NCBI RefSeq assembly: GCF_002973535.1
Contig: NZ_PVEP01000012.1
Coordinates: forward strand, 41,072-105,071
Direction of reading: 5' to 3'
Length of the DNA: 64,000 nt
From: Albidovulum denitrificans
Lineage (GTDB): Bacteria; Pseudomonadota; Alphaproteobacteria; Rhodobacterales; Rhodobacteraceae
Both the position numbers and the translations under genes were made by a program. Below are positions 34,177 to 42,855 of the stretch, in pieces; position 1 is the first letter of the stretch; each line of letters opens with the position of its first letter. The notes beneath the pieces were generated by a model. It made no database searches and was not told the origin of the DNA. It worked only from the letters and a program-made list of their open reading frames with translations.

Positions 34177-34917
34177 TCAAAGGCCGATAGCGGCGAGTTG
34201 GTCGGAGACGAGCGTCTCCCACCGGGCAAGAAGCTGTTCGTTCGGCGTGTGGCGCAGGCCGAACTTTGCCAGCGTATCGAAGCGGGCCGACCCCGCCACG
34301 CCGAAGCCGGCCGCAACGCGCGGGCGCCAGTAGTCCAGCGCCGCGCGCACATCCCCGGACGCACCCAGCTTCGTCAGGCCCTCAAGCCCCAGTTCGGCAT
34401 GGCGTGCCTCACGCGGGGCAATCTCGCGGAAGACCTCGGCGAGCGGACCATAGGAAACGCGCGTCAACTCGGTCATCTGCACGCCGGTCGCCAGACCCTG
34501 CAAGACATTCATCACCACCGCATCGGTCCAGCCGGTGATCGGGTAATGGAACACCGACAGGCGCATGTCCCCGGCCTGCCGGGCGGTGCCAAGATCGGCA
34601 TCGCGCGCGACGCGGGCGGCCCAGTCGTGGCTGGCCTGGTAGCGCGCGGCATCGGTGCCGAAACTTTCCATCACGCCCAGAACACGTTCCGCGTGGTCGG
34701 CCTTCTCCAGCGTGATCCGGCTTGCCGCGATCCGCTCCTTGATGCCGGGCGCGAAGTTGATGGCATTGGCGAACCCGGCCGAGGCCGCAAGCTCACTGTC
34801 GACGAAGCTCGACATCAGCCGCATCAGCTCACCCCGGTAACGGGCGAGAACGTTGCCGGGCGCGGTCAGGACGCCGCCCTGGGCCAGGTAGTCTTCGATG
34901 TTCATGGTATCAGACAT
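34177..34917 (-). CDS. Ferritin-like protein of the phenylacetic acid catabolic (PaaA/PaaC) family
   Basis: A 246-residue all-helical protein related to PaaA and PaaC that lies between paaE and paaZ. The helix pair carries EKADHAERVL and PREARHAELGLEGL, the second with an ExxH arrangement as in ferritin-like metal sites; whether a full diiron site exists is unclear. I chose ATG 34917 because TGAGGG precedes it; ATG 34929 overlaps the paaE stop (ATGA) but has no ribosome site. The standard epoxidase needs only PaaABCE with PaaD for maturation, so this is an extra, uncharacterised partner. It might be a chaperone, a third subunit or an independent enzyme. Confidence 0.75.
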   Translation of the reverse strand: MSDTMNIEDYLAQGGVLTAPGNVLARYRGELMRLMSSFVDSELAASAGFANAINFAPGIKERIAASRITLEKADHAERVLGVMESFGTDAARYQASHDWAARVARDADLGTARQAGDMRLSVFHYPITGWTDAVVMNVLQGLATGVQMTELTRVSYGPLAEVFREIAPREARHAELGLEGLTKLGASGDVRAALDYWRPRVAAGFGVAGSARFDTLAKFGLRHTPNEQLLARWETLVSDQLAAIGL

Positions 34918-34925
34918 GTCTGCCC

Positions 34926-36002
34926 TCATTCGTCATAGGTCACGACAACGCGGTCGCTGAGCGGATGCGCCTGGCAGGACAGGACGTAACCCGCACGGAC
35001 CTCGTAGTCTTCGAGTGCATGGTTGATGAGCATCTCCACCTCGCCCTCCAGCACCTTGCAGCGGCAGGTGGAACAGATACCGCCCTTGCAGGAATAGGGC
35101 GCGTCAAGATCGGCGGCCAACGCGGCCTCAAGGATCGACTGCCCCTGGCGCGGCATCTCGAAACTGCGGGTAGTGCCGTCCAGCGTCACGGTCGCCTGCG
35201 CCCCGCTGCCCGGCGCGACGGCGGTTTGCGAAACCGCCTTGACCTTGGCGCGGCCCGGCTGGCCCGAGGCGAACAGTTCGAACTTGATCTGCGCATCGCT
35301 CAGCCCGTGTTCGCGCAGGCTGGCGGCGATGGCCAGCATCATCGGCTCAGGCCCGCAGATAAACGCGGTATCGACGGCCTTGGCGTCGATCCAGTGGGTG
35401 AACAGCGCCTTCATCTTCCCGGCATCGACAAGGCCGGTGAACAGGTCAATCTCCTGCCCTTCCTGTTCAAGAACATGGATCACCGAGAACCGGCCAAGAT
35501 AGCTGTTCTTCAGATCCTCCAGTTCCTCGCGGAACATGATCGAACTGATCTGGCGGTTCGCATAGACCAGCGTGAACTGCGATTTCGGCTCGCGCGACAG
35601 GACGGTGCGGATGATCGACAGGACCGGCGTGATCCCCGACCCGCCCGCAAAGCCGAGGTATTGCCGCGCCGCCGCCGGGTCGAGGTCGGTGTGGAACCGG
35701 CCCATCGGCGGCATCGCCTCGATCTCGTCACCGGGGGCGAGGTTTTCGTTCGCCCAGGTCGAGAAGGCACCGCCATCGACACGCTTGATGCCGACCTTCA
35801 GGCAGCCGTCATCCAGCCCCGCGCAGATCGAGTAGCTGCGGCGCAATTCCTCGCCGTCAAAATCGCGGCGAAAGGTCAGGTACTGGCCCTGCCTGAAGTC
35901 GAAAAGCGCGCGATCCTCGTCGCGCGGGGAAAGGGTGACGACCACGGCGTCGCGGGTTTCGCGGCGGATCTCGGTGACTTTGAGCGGATGGAAGCGTGCC
36001 AT
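34926..36002 (-). CDS. paaE: PaaE, reductase of the phenylacetyl-CoA epoxidase
   Basis: A 358-residue reductase with a flavin/NADPH module (LRRSYSICAGLDDGCLKVGIK, FAGGSGITPVLSIIRTVL, FICGPEPMML) followed by a plant-type ferredoxin domain whose four cysteines lie in CKGGICSTC and LSCQAHP. It passes electrons from NADPH to the diiron centre of PaaA. Order and domain layout match PaaE. Confidence 0.94.
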   Translation of the reverse strand: MARFHPLKVTEIRRETRDAVVVTLSPRDEDRALFDFRQGQYLTFRRDFDGEELRRSYSICAGLDDGCLKVGIKRVDGGAFSTWANENLAPGDEIEAMPPMGRFHTDLDPAAARQYLGFAGGSGITPVLSIIRTVLSREPKSQFTLVYANRQISSIMFREELEDLKNSYLGRFSVIHVLEQEGQEIDLFTGLVDAGKMKALFTHWIDAKAVDTAFICGPEPMMLAIAASLREHGLSDAQIKFELFASGQPGRAKVKAVSQTAVAPGSGAQATVTLDGTTRSFEMPRQGQSILEAALAADLDAPYSCKGGICSTCRCKVLEGEVEMLINHALEDYEVRAGYVLSCQAHPLSDRVVVTYDE

Positions 36003-36033
36003 TGAAGTTCGTTCCTGTCAGGTCGGGGCATCG

Positions 36034-36549
36034 TCAGATGCATTTGAAGTAGTCGAAGGGCTCAAGGCAGTCCTTGCAGCGATAGCTTGCCTTGCACGGG
36101 GTCGAGCCGAACTGGCTGATCTTCTCGGTATGGGTCGATCCGCAGCGCGGGCAGGCGATGGTCAGGTTCGTGCGCCCCGAAAGCCGCGCGACACGTCCGG
36201 CGAGAACACCATCGGCGGCGGTGCCGTCGACAGGTGGCGCGATGCCATAGGCGCGCAGCTTCTCGCGCCCGTCCGCCGTCACCCAATCCGTCGTCCAGGG
36301 CGGCGAGAGACGGCGTTCCAGCCGCAGCTTCTCGATCCCCCGCTCGCGCAGCGCCGCCTCGATGTCGAGGTTGATCACGCTCGTCGCCGGGCAGCCGGAA
36401 TAGGTCGGCGTCACGGTGACGACCAGGGTATCGCCCTGCCACTCGACATCGCGGATGATGCCCAGATCGGTCAGGCTGATGACCGGGATCTCCGGGTCGG
36501 GTACCTCCGACAGCCAGTCCCAGACCTGTTCTACACGCGCGGCCGACAT
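36034..36549 (-). CDS. paaD: PaaD, epoxidase maturation protein (MIP18/DUF59 family)
   Basis: The 171-residue protein has an N-terminal DUF59 domain (EVPDPEIPVISLTDLGIIRD and TPTYSGCPATSVI with the conserved Cys) and a C-terminal zinc-ribbon-like segment with paired cysteines (ACPRCGS, TPCKASYRCKDC, FKC). PaaD is thought to help assemble the iron centre of the epoxidase. It starts 4 bp after the paaC stop. Confidence 0.92.
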   Translation of the reverse strand: MSAARVEQVWDWLSEVPDPEIPVISLTDLGIIRDVEWQGDTLVVTVTPTYSGCPATSVINLDIEAALRERGIEKLRLERRLSPPWTTDWVTADGREKLRAYGIAPPVDGTAADGVLAGRVARLSGRTNLTIACPRCGSTHTEKISQFGSTPCKASYRCKDCLEPFDYFKCI

Positions 36550-36553
36550 GGCG

Positions 36554-37348
36554 TCACCAGGTCGCATCCGGGTAGGCGCGTTGCAGGAACTGCATCTCGG
36601 CCAGAATATAGCCCAGATGTTCCGAATGAACGCCCTGCTTGCCACCCCCCGTCCGGCCGACCCCGTGCTGCCAGGTCTGTCCCGGCATGTCGAGTGTCGC
36701 TTCGGCGAGGACGGCATCGACCGTCGCCTCCCACGCGGCACGAAGGCTTGACGGCAGGGGCGCGATCCCTGCCTCGGCCATCGCACGGTCCACGTCGTCA
36801 TCGGCGAAAAGCTCACCCGTATAGGGCCAGAGCGCCGTCAGCGCCGCCGCCATCCGGGCGTGACTTTCCCCGGTTCCGTCACCAAGCCGGATCACCAGAT
36901 CGGCCGAGCGTTCCAGGTGATAGGCCGCTTCCTTCTCGGCCTTCGCCGCGATCTCCGCGACCCGCGTATCGGAGGACTCCTTGAGCGCGCGCAGAAGCTC
37001 GATATGGAAGGCGTCGAACAGGAACTGGCGCATCAGCGTATGGCCAAAATCGCCATTGGGACGTTCCAGAAGCAGCGCGTTGCGAAACGCCGCCGCGTCG
37101 CGCCGATAGGCGAGGTGATCGGCGGTATTGCCCTTGCCCTCCACCTCGGCCGCATATTCAAGCCAGAGCGCGCATTGCCCGATCAGGTCAAGCGCCTGGT
37201 TGGCCAGCGCGATATCCTCTTCCAGCACAGGCGAATGCCCGCACCATTCCGACACCCGGTGGCCAAGGATGAGCGCGTTGTCGCCAACCCGTTCCAGCCA
37301 CTCCAAAAATGCGGCCTTGTCGGCCGCTTTCACCGCGGCGCCCATCAC
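36554..37348 (-). CDS. paaC: PaaC, structural subunit of the phenylacetyl-CoA epoxidase
   Basis: A 264-residue ferritin-like helical protein with LILGHRVSEWCGHSPVLEED, NALLLERPNGDFGHTLMRQF and KAEKEAAYHLERS. PaaC forms a tight heterodimer with PaaA but usually lacks a working metal site. Its ATG overlaps the paaB stop by 4 bp (ATGA). Confidence 0.93.
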   Translation of the reverse strand: MMGAAVKAADKAAFLEWLERVGDNALILGHRVSEWCGHSPVLEEDIALANQALDLIGQCALWLEYAAEVEGKGNTADHLAYRRDAAAFRNALLLERPNGDFGHTLMRQFLFDAFHIELLRALKESSDTRVAEIAAKAEKEAAYHLERSADLVIRLGDGTGESHARMAAALTALWPYTGELFADDDVDRAMAEAGIAPLPSSLRAAWEATVDAVLAEATLDMPGQTWQHGVGRTGGGKQGVHSEHLGYILAEMQFLQRAYPDATW

Positions 37349-37629
37349 ATATGCCCCACTTCTTCGGGAATGTCGAAGAAGGTCGGATGACGATAGACCT
37401 TGCTGTTCGACGGCTCGAACAGCGGACCCTTGTCCGAGGGCGCCGATGCGGTGATGTCGTTCGACTTCACCACCCAGATCGAAACGCCCTCATTGCGGCG
37501 GGTATAGACGTCGCGGGCATTGCGGATCGCCATCTCGGCGTCCGGCGCGTGCAGGCTGCCCACATGACGATGGTTAAGGCCGTGCTGACCACGGATGAAG
37601 ACTTCCCAAAGGGGCCATTCACTGGACAT
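37345..37629 (-). CDS. paaB: PaaB, small subunit of the phenylacetyl-CoA epoxidase
   Basis: A 94-residue protein with the PaaB blocks WPLWEVFIRGQHGLNHRHVG and RRNEGVSIWVVKSNDIT. PaaB bridges PaaA-PaaC heterodimers and is needed for activity. A GGAGGAA ribosome site precedes ATG 37629, 53 bp after paaA. Confidence 0.94.
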   Translation of the reverse strand: MSSEWPLWEVFIRGQHGLNHRHVGSLHAPDAEMAIRNARDVYTRRNEGVSIWVVKSNDITASAPSDKGPLFEPSNSKVYRHPTFFDIPEEVGHM

Positions 37630-37682
37630 GAGTTCCTCCCAGAAAAGAGATTTGGCGGTGACGGGCCGACCGGCCCGCCGGA

Positions 37683-38675
37683 TCATTCTGCGGCGACGGC
37701 TGTGCGCGCGGCGTGCTTTTCGGCATGGGCCATCAGCCCGTCGCGGAACCAGGCGCCGTCCTCCCAGGCCTTGACCCTTGCGCCAAGGCGTTCCTCGTTG
37801 CACGGGCCGTTGCCCGCGATCACCTCGAAGAACTCCGACCAGTCGGGTTCCGAAAAATCGTAGCCGCCCTTCTCCTCGTTCCATGCGAGGTTGTCGTCGG
37901 GGATGGTCAGGCCAAGGTATTTTGCCTGCGGAACCGTCTGGTCGACGAATTTCTGCCGCAGCTCGTCATTGGTGTTGATCTTGATCTTCCACTGCATCGA
38001 CTGCGCGGAATGGACCGAGTCCTTGTCGGACGGGCCGAACATCATCAGCGCCGGATACCAGAAGCGGTTCATCGCATCCTGCGCCATGGCCTTCTGCGCA
38101 TCCGTCCCCTTCAGGCACATCTTCAGAAGGATGTCGTAGCCCTGGCGCTGGTGAAAGCTCTCTTCCTTGCAGATGCGGATCATCGCACGGCTGTAGGGAC
38201 CGTAGGAGGTTTTCTGCAACTGCACCTGGTTCATGATCGCGGCGCCATCGACCAGCCAGCCCACCGCGCCGATATCGGCCCAATTCAGGGTCGGATAGTT
38301 GAAGATCGACGAATATTTCATCTTGCCCGAATGCAGCAGCGCCAGCAGGTCGTCACGGCTGACCCCAAGCGTCTCGGCCGCGGAATACAGGTAAAGCCCG
38401 TGCCCCGCCTCATCCTGCACCTTGGCAAGCAGGATCGCCTTACGCTCAAGCGTCGGCGCGCGGGTGATCCAGTTGCCTTCAGGCAACTGACCCACGATCT
38501 CGGAATGCGCGTGCTGCCCGATCTGGCGGATCAGCGTCTTGCGATAGGCCTCCGGCATCCACTCCTTCGGCTCGATCTTCTCGCCCCGGTCGATGCGGTC
38601 CTGAAAGGCGATCTCTTCGGGCGACATCTCCTCGCGCGATTTCATCCCCTCGGATTTGACCATCTGTGCATACAT
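37683..38675 (-). CDS. paaA: PaaA, catalytic diiron subunit of the phenylacetyl-CoA epoxidase
   Basis: A 330-residue ferritin-like protein with both metal-binding helix motifs intact: QDEAGHG (E89, H92) and [13 protein letters not shown]. It inserts one oxygen atom into phenylacetyl-CoA to give the 1,2-epoxide. ATG 38675 has GGGGAGG upstream. The gene lies 17 bp downstream of paaJ in the operon controlled from the 39952 operator. Confidence 0.95.
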   Translation of the reverse strand: MYAQMVKSEGMKSREEMSPEEIAFQDRIDRGEKIEPKEWMPEAYRKTLIRQIGQHAHSEIVGQLPEGNWITRAPTLERKAILLAKVQDEAGHGLYLYSAAETLGVSRDDLLALLHSGKMKYSSIFNYPTLNWADIGAVGWLVDGAAIMNQVQLQKTSYGPYSRAMIRICKEESFHQRQGYDILLKMCLKGTDAQKAMAQDAMNRFWYPALMMFGPSDKDSVHSAQSMQWKIKINTNDELRQKFVDQTVPQAKYLGLTIPDDNLAWNEEKGGYDFSEPDWSEFFEVIAGNGPCNEERLGARVKAWEDGAWFRDGLMAHAEKHAARTAVAAE

Positions 38676-38692
38676 GGCGGCTCCTCCCCTGC

Positions 38693-39898
38693 TCAGACGC
38701 GTTCGATGATGATCGCGATGCCCTGCCCCACCCCGATGCACATCGTGCAAAGCGCATAGCGCCCGCCTGTGCGGTGAAGCTGATACATCGCGGTGGTGAC
38801 AAGCCTGGCCCCCGACATGCCAAGCGGATGGCCAAGCGCGATCGCGCCGCCATTCGGGTTCACATGGGCCGCGTCGTCGGGCAGGCCGAGATCACGCAGC
38901 GTGGCAAGCGACTGGCTCGCGAAGGCCTCGTTCAGTTCGATGACATCCATCTGGCCGATGGTCATACCCGCGCGCGCCAACACCTTCTTTGCCGCCGGCG
39001 CCGGGCCGATGCCCATGATCCGCGGCTCGACCCCGGCCGCCGCCATCGCGATGATGCGCGCCCTGGGCGTCAGTCCGTGCCGTTCCGCCGCCGCGCCCGA
39101 CAGGATCGCAAGCGCCGCGGCGCCATCGTTGACGCCGCTCGCATTGCCCGCCGTGACCGACAGGTCCGGGCCGTTCACGCCCTTCAGCTTCGCCAGCGTT
39201 TCCGCCGTCGTGCCGGGGCGCGGATGTTCGTCGGTATCGACGACGACAGGGGCGCCCTTGCGCTGCGGGATCGTCACCGGAACGATCTCATCGGCGAAGA
39301 CCCCGGCCGCCTGCGCCGCGGCCCAACGGGTCTGGCTGCGGGCGGCGAAGGCATCCTGATCGGCGCGCGAGATGTTGAAATCGGCCGCCACGTTGTCGGC
39401 CGTCTGCGGCATGGAATCGGTACCGAACCCGGCCTTCATCTTCGGATTGACGAAGCGCCAGCCGATCGTCGTGTCATAAACCGCGTTGGCCCGCGAAAAG
39501 GCCGCATCGGCCTTCGGCATCACGAAGGGCGCGCGGCTCATGCTTTCGACACCGCCCGCGATGACGAAATCGCAGTCGCCCGCCTTGATCGCCCGCGCCG
39601 CCATGCCGACAGCGTCCATACCCGACCCGCAAAGCCGGTTCACCGTCGTGCCGGGAACGCCGATCGGCAGGCCTGCCAGCAGCACCGCCATCCGGCCGAC
39701 GTTGCGATTGTCCTCGCCCGCCTGGTTGGCACAGCCGTAGATCAGGTCATCGACCGCCGACCAGTCCACGCCGGGATTGCGCTCCATCAGCGCCTTCAGG
39801 GGGATCGCAGCAAGATCGTCCGCCCGGACCGAGGCCAGCGCCCCGCCGTAACGGCCAATGGGCGTGCGCACCGCGTCACAGATGAAGGCGTCCTGCAT
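38693..39898 (-). CDS. paaJ: PaaJ, 3-oxoadipyl-CoA / 3-oxo-5,6-dehydrosuberyl-CoA thiolase
   Basis: A 401-residue thiolase with the acylation cysteine in [13 protein letters not shown], the NEAFASQ block and the C-terminal pair [17 protein letters not shown] and [12 protein letters not shown]. It performs the last thiolytic steps of phenylacetate catabolism, releasing acetyl-CoA and succinyl-CoA. It is the first gene of the long minus-strand paa operon. ATG 39898 has a GGGAGGAA ribosome site. Confidence 0.92.
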   Translation of the reverse strand: MQDAFICDAVRTPIGRYGGALASVRADDLAAIPLKALMERNPGVDWSAVDDLIYGCANQAGEDNRNVGRMAVLLAGLPIGVPGTTVNRLCGSGMDAVGMAARAIKAGDCDFVIAGGVESMSRAPFVMPKADAAFSRANAVYDTTIGWRFVNPKMKAGFGTDSMPQTADNVAADFNISRADQDAFAARSQTRWAAAQAAGVFADEIVPVTIPQRKGAPVVVDTDEHPRPGTTAETLAKLKGVNGPDLSVTAGNASGVNDGAAALAILSGAAAERHGLTPRARIIAMAAAGVEPRIMGIGPAPAAKKVLARAGMTIGQMDVIELNEAFASQSLATLRDLGLPDDAAHVNPNGGAIALGHPLGMSGARLVTTAMYQLHRTGGRYALCTMCIGVGQGIAIIIERV

Positions 39899-39951
39899 GC
39901 CATTCCTCCCTTGTGAAATTCGGGGTGGCCGATGATTCTCCCAATTCATAG

Positions 39952-39965
39952 ACCGACTGGTCGGT
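39952..39965. promoter_or_regulatory. Probable PaaR operator upstream of paaJ-paaABCDE
   Basis: ACCGACTGGTCGGT is a perfect inverted repeat with 6 bp arms (ACCGAC and GTCGGT) around two bases. It is followed by TTAT and shares GGTCGGTTTAT with the site between paaN and paaG. It lies 54 bp upstream of the paaJ ATG in an AT-rich gap, where a promoter would be expected. Control by PaaR is inference from the TetR family and the shared site. Confidence 0.8.
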
Positions 39966-40062
39966 TTATATATTCTGTAACATCACAAGAAAAGCAAAAA
40001 ATAGCCGCCTCGTGTGATGTTTTGTTGCGCCCATGTTCACACCCCGCAAATCAGTGCGTGTC

Positions 40063-40887
40063 TCACGACAGGCTTTGAAGGCGTCCGATGCTGATCGGGG
40101 TCTGGTCCGGCAACCTGCCCCCGGCACCTTCGAACCGCGCCCCGATCCAGCCTTCGGCAGGCGGCGTCAGGCGCAAGTATAGCATACGGAAAAGGCTGCG
40201 AGCGGCATGTCCCTTCCAGTCGGGCGGAAGCGCCACCGCTGGCAATCTCGGGTCGCGCAACACCACGCCGCGGAACGCATGCACAAGAAGAAGCCGCAGC
40301 ACCAAGGAGCATTCGTCAGAAAGCCGGCCCGCCGCGGCGACAGGGCTGAATCGTGACAGGAAATCCGCATATCTCGCGTCAAGCGCGGTCAGGTCCCAGA
40401 ACTGCGCGACCTGCGCGACATCCGCCGGGTCGTCCGCGTGAAAGCACATGGCCCCGTCGGGCGGCGTCTGGCCGCGATCAGGGCGAATGAAGACGGAACC
40501 GCCCATATGCCCCATCCGCTGCCGCCAGGCATCGTCCGGCGAAAGCCCCGGCGCATGAAGGATCTGCCAGCCGGAACCGGGAACCTCAGGCGCGTAAAGC
40601 AATCCGGCCGCCTGATCGAACTCGCGCTGCGCCGAGGCATCAAGCCGGTAATAGCTGTGCCGCCCGACCCGCTCTCCGCGAAGCCGGTTCGCGGCGACGA
40701 GGCGCGAGACGGCCGTGCGCACCAGGGATTCGTTGATGCCGACCCGATCGCAAATCTCGATCAGCGTCCCGGTCCAAAGAACGCCGCCGCGCGGCACGAC
40801 CACGTCGCCATAGATCGTGACGATGAAAGACGCCGCCCTGACGTCCAGGTCCTTCAGAACCGCCGTGACAAGTGGTTCTTCCGCCAT
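40063..40887 (-). CDS. PaaX-family transcriptional regulator
   Basis: A 274-residue protein with the PaaX layout: an N-terminal winged helix (TLIEICDRVGINESLVRTAV, then SRLVAANRLRGERVGRHSYY), a central PaaX domain (GSGWQILHAPGLSPDDAWRQ) and a C-terminal helical domain. PaaX in enterobacteria represses paa genes and responds to phenylacetyl-CoA. Here it lies directly upstream of the paaJ operon on the same strand, while a TetR-type PaaR is also present, so control is doubled. ATG 40887 is preceded by CGGGGGCAGGTC. Confidence 0.88.
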   Translation of the reverse strand: MAEEPLVTAVLKDLDVRAASFIVTIYGDVVVPRGGVLWTGTLIEICDRVGINESLVRTAVSRLVAANRLRGERVGRHSYYRLDASAQREFDQAAGLLYAPEVPGSGWQILHAPGLSPDDAWRQRMGHMGGSVFIRPDRGQTPPDGAMCFHADDPADVAQVAQFWDLTALDARYADFLSRFSPVAAAGRLSDECSLVLRLLLVHAFRGVVLRDPRLPAVALPPDWKGHAARSLFRMLYLRLTPPAEGWIGARFEGAGGRLPDQTPISIGRLQSLS

Positions 40888-41093
40888 GACCTGCCCCCGC
40901 TGCTCAATGTTCTCATGCGATGATGAATGGCAATAAGGCATGGAACAGGGTTGCGCCACAAAGGATCGCCCCGCAGGTTCCCCGCCGCACCGGAAGGGCC
41001 TTGATCTTCCCGCCATCCAGAAATGTTTGCGACGGAACCCTTGACCGATGGGCCATCAGGCCTTCTGATAGGCGGCACATATCTGGCAGTCAG

Positions 41094-41153
41094 GCCCCGA
41101 TTCCCGATGCGCGCAACGGCGTGGCGACGGGAATGCGGGGCTTTCTTGCTTTT
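41094..41153 (+). terminator. Leader terminator (attenuator) upstream of amiC
   Basis: GCCCCG+ATTCCCG (41094-41106) pairs with CGGGAAT+G+CGGGGC (41128-41141), giving a 13 bp stem with one bulged G, followed by TTTCTTGCTTTT (41142-41153). It ends only 8 nt before the amiC ATG. An intrinsic terminator inside a leader, ahead of genes for an ANTAR antiterminator and its amide sensor, is the expected control point for AmiR. The rest of the 274 bp gap (40888-41093) has only a weak candidate for an ANTAR hairpin, a 4 bp stem with hexaloop TCTGAT at 41060-41073. Confidence 0.75.
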
Positions 41154-41161
41154 GGGGTGGT

Positions 41162-42256
41162 ATGAAACGGCGCATTGACCTTGGGCTTCTCTATTCCCGC
41201 TACGGCAGCTACTCGCTGATGTCCGAGGCGTGCCGGACCGGCGTGTTGACCGCCGTGGCCGAGGTGAACGGCGATCCGGCGATGGACATCCGCTTTGTCC
41301 CGGTCGAACGCGACCCCGGCGGCAATATCGACCGTTATGCCCCCCTTTGCGATGAGATCCTGAACGAAAGCGGCGCCCGGCACGTCCTGGGCTGCGTCAC
41401 CTCCTGGAGCCGGAAAGAGGTCATCCCGACGCTGGAACGGGCGCGCGCGACGCTTTGGTATGTCGTCCCCTATGAGGGGTTCGAGGCCTCGGACCATGTC
41501 GTCTACACCCATGCCTGCCCGAACCAGCACCTTCTGCCGCTTCTGGGCTGGACCTTCGGCCAATACGGCAAGCGCGGCTATCTGACCGGGTCGAACTACA
41601 TCTGGGGCTGGGAGATGAACCGCCTTGCCCGCGAGGTCATCACCGAGGCTGGCGGCGAAGTCATGGGCGAACGCTACCTGCCCATCGGGTCAACCGACAT
41701 CCGCCGGATGATCGAGGAGATCCGCGCCGCGCGGCCGGATTTCATCCTCAACAACCTGATCGGCCAGACACAGTACCTGTTCCTTCAGGCCTATGCGGAC
41801 CTTGGGCGCGAGGACCCGCATTTCGGCCCCGCGACCTGCCCCATCCTGTCCTGCAACCTGACCGAATGCGAACTGCCCGCCATCGGCCCCGCCGCCGAAG
41901 GGCTGATCGCGGCGGGTCCCTATTTCCGCGGCGGCACGGATGGCGCGCAGCCGGGGCGCTTCGGCTCCTCGCATGAGGCGGCAGGCCATGCGGCGGTCTG
42001 GATGCTGGCGCGGCTTCTCAACCAGCAGCCGGGGGCCGAAACGCTGCCCGTCTCGGCACTTCTTGCCAACCACGGCACCGCCGAAACCGGTATCGACCCG
42101 CGCACGCATCACACCGTCCTGCCGGTCCTGATCGGCCAGGTGCATGACGGCCGCTTCAAGGTCAGAAAGGATTTCGGCCGGGTGGCGGGCGATCCCTACC
42201 TGACACGCGGCCGCGATCACGCCATGGCCGCGCCGAAACTGCGGGTGGCGAAATGA
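41162..42256 (+). CDS. amiC: AmiC-like amide-sensing regulator (periplasmic-binding-protein fold)
   Basis: A 364-residue protein with the AmiC/FmdD fold (LGLLYSRYGSYSLMSEACRT, LTGSNYIWGWEMNRLAREV, FRGGTDGAQPGRFGSSHEAA) but without a signal peptide, as in cytoplasmic AmiC. In Pseudomonas AmiC binds AmiR and releases it when an amide binds. The stop overlaps the amiR start (ATGA). It is the first gene of the amide/peptide operon. Confidence 0.88.
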   Translation: MKRRIDLGLLYSRYGSYSLMSEACRTGVLTAVAEVNGDPAMDIRFVPVERDPGGNIDRYAPLCDEILNESGARHVLGCVTSWSRKEVIPTLERARATLWYVVPYEGFEASDHVVYTHACPNQHLLPLLGWTFGQYGKRGYLTGSNYIWGWEMNRLAREVITEAGGEVMGERYLPIGSTDIRRMIEEIRAARPDFILNNLIGQTQYLFLQAYADLGREDPHFGPATCPILSCNLTECELPAIGPAAEGLIAAGPYFRGGTDGAQPGRFGSSHEAAGHAAVWMLARLLNQQPGAETLPVSALLANHGTAETGIDPRTHHTVLPVLIGQVHDGRFKVRKDFGRVAGDPYLTRGRDHAMAAPKLRVAK

Positions 42257-42855
42257 AGCGCCGGATCCGCAGCCAGAACCTTGGTGGCGCGCGCGCGATC
42301 GTGCTGCACCGGCCCCACCCCACGGTTCAGGCGCTGGAACGCCAATTGGGCGCGATCGGCCTTGTGGTCGAACAACACTGGCCGGACCTGCCGCCCTCGG
42401 CCATTGCGGCGGATTTCATCTTCTTCGACGCCGATCTCGGCCATGATCAGCAATTCCCGTGGGAGGACGGCAATCCACCGATGCCGATGATCGCGTTGAT
42501 CGGGTCCGAGGCACCCGGTCGGATCGAATGGGCGCTGAACGCGGGGGCGGATGCGCAGCTTCTCAAGCCCGTGGGCGATGGCGGAGCCTTCTCGGCCCTT
42601 CTGACCGCGCGCGCCGCCTTCGAGGCGCGCCAGGCGCTTGCCGATGAGATCGAGGCGCTGCGCCGAAGGCTCGATCAGCGCCAGACCGTCGTGCGGGCGG
42701 TCGCGATGATGATGAGCCTTGGCAAGACCGAGGATGAAGCCTATGGCCAGCTGCGCCAGATGGCCATGGCCTGGCGGATCAGCTTCGAGGCGGCAGCGGA
42801 ACGGCTGGTCGCGGCGCAGGGCGGGCCGCGCGCGGTGGATGCGGCGGATGACTGA
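42253..42855 (+). CDS. amiR: AmiR-like ANTAR-domain antitermination protein
   Basis: A 200-residue protein with an N-terminal pseudo-receiver domain (ADFIFFDADLGHD, MIALIGSEAPGR, LLKPVG), a coiled-coil segment (ADEIEALRRRLDQRQTVV) and a C-terminal ANTAR RNA-binding domain (RAVAMMMSLGKTEDEAYGQL, then RQMAMAWRISFEAAAERLV). AmiR binds leader RNA and prevents a terminator from forming. The terminator at 41094 is the likely target. The last 8 bp overlap the next permease gene. Confidence 0.9.
   Translation: MKRRIRSQNLGGARAIVLHRPHPTVQALERQLGAIGLVVEQHWPDLPPSAIAADFIFFDADLGHDQQFPWEDGNPPMPMIALIGSEAPGRIEWALNAGADAQLLKPVGDGGAFSALLTARAAFEARQALADEIEALRRRLDQRQTVVRAVAMMMSLGKTEDEAYGQLRQMAMAWRISFEAAAERLVAAQGGPRAVDAADD

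Noticed and set aside
41060..41073. GCCT-TCTGAT-AGGC hairpin as an ANTAR RNA element
   Set aside because: Stem of only 4 bp, loop lacks the conserved A at position 1, and no clear second hexaloop hairpin follows. Kept only as a weak candidate.
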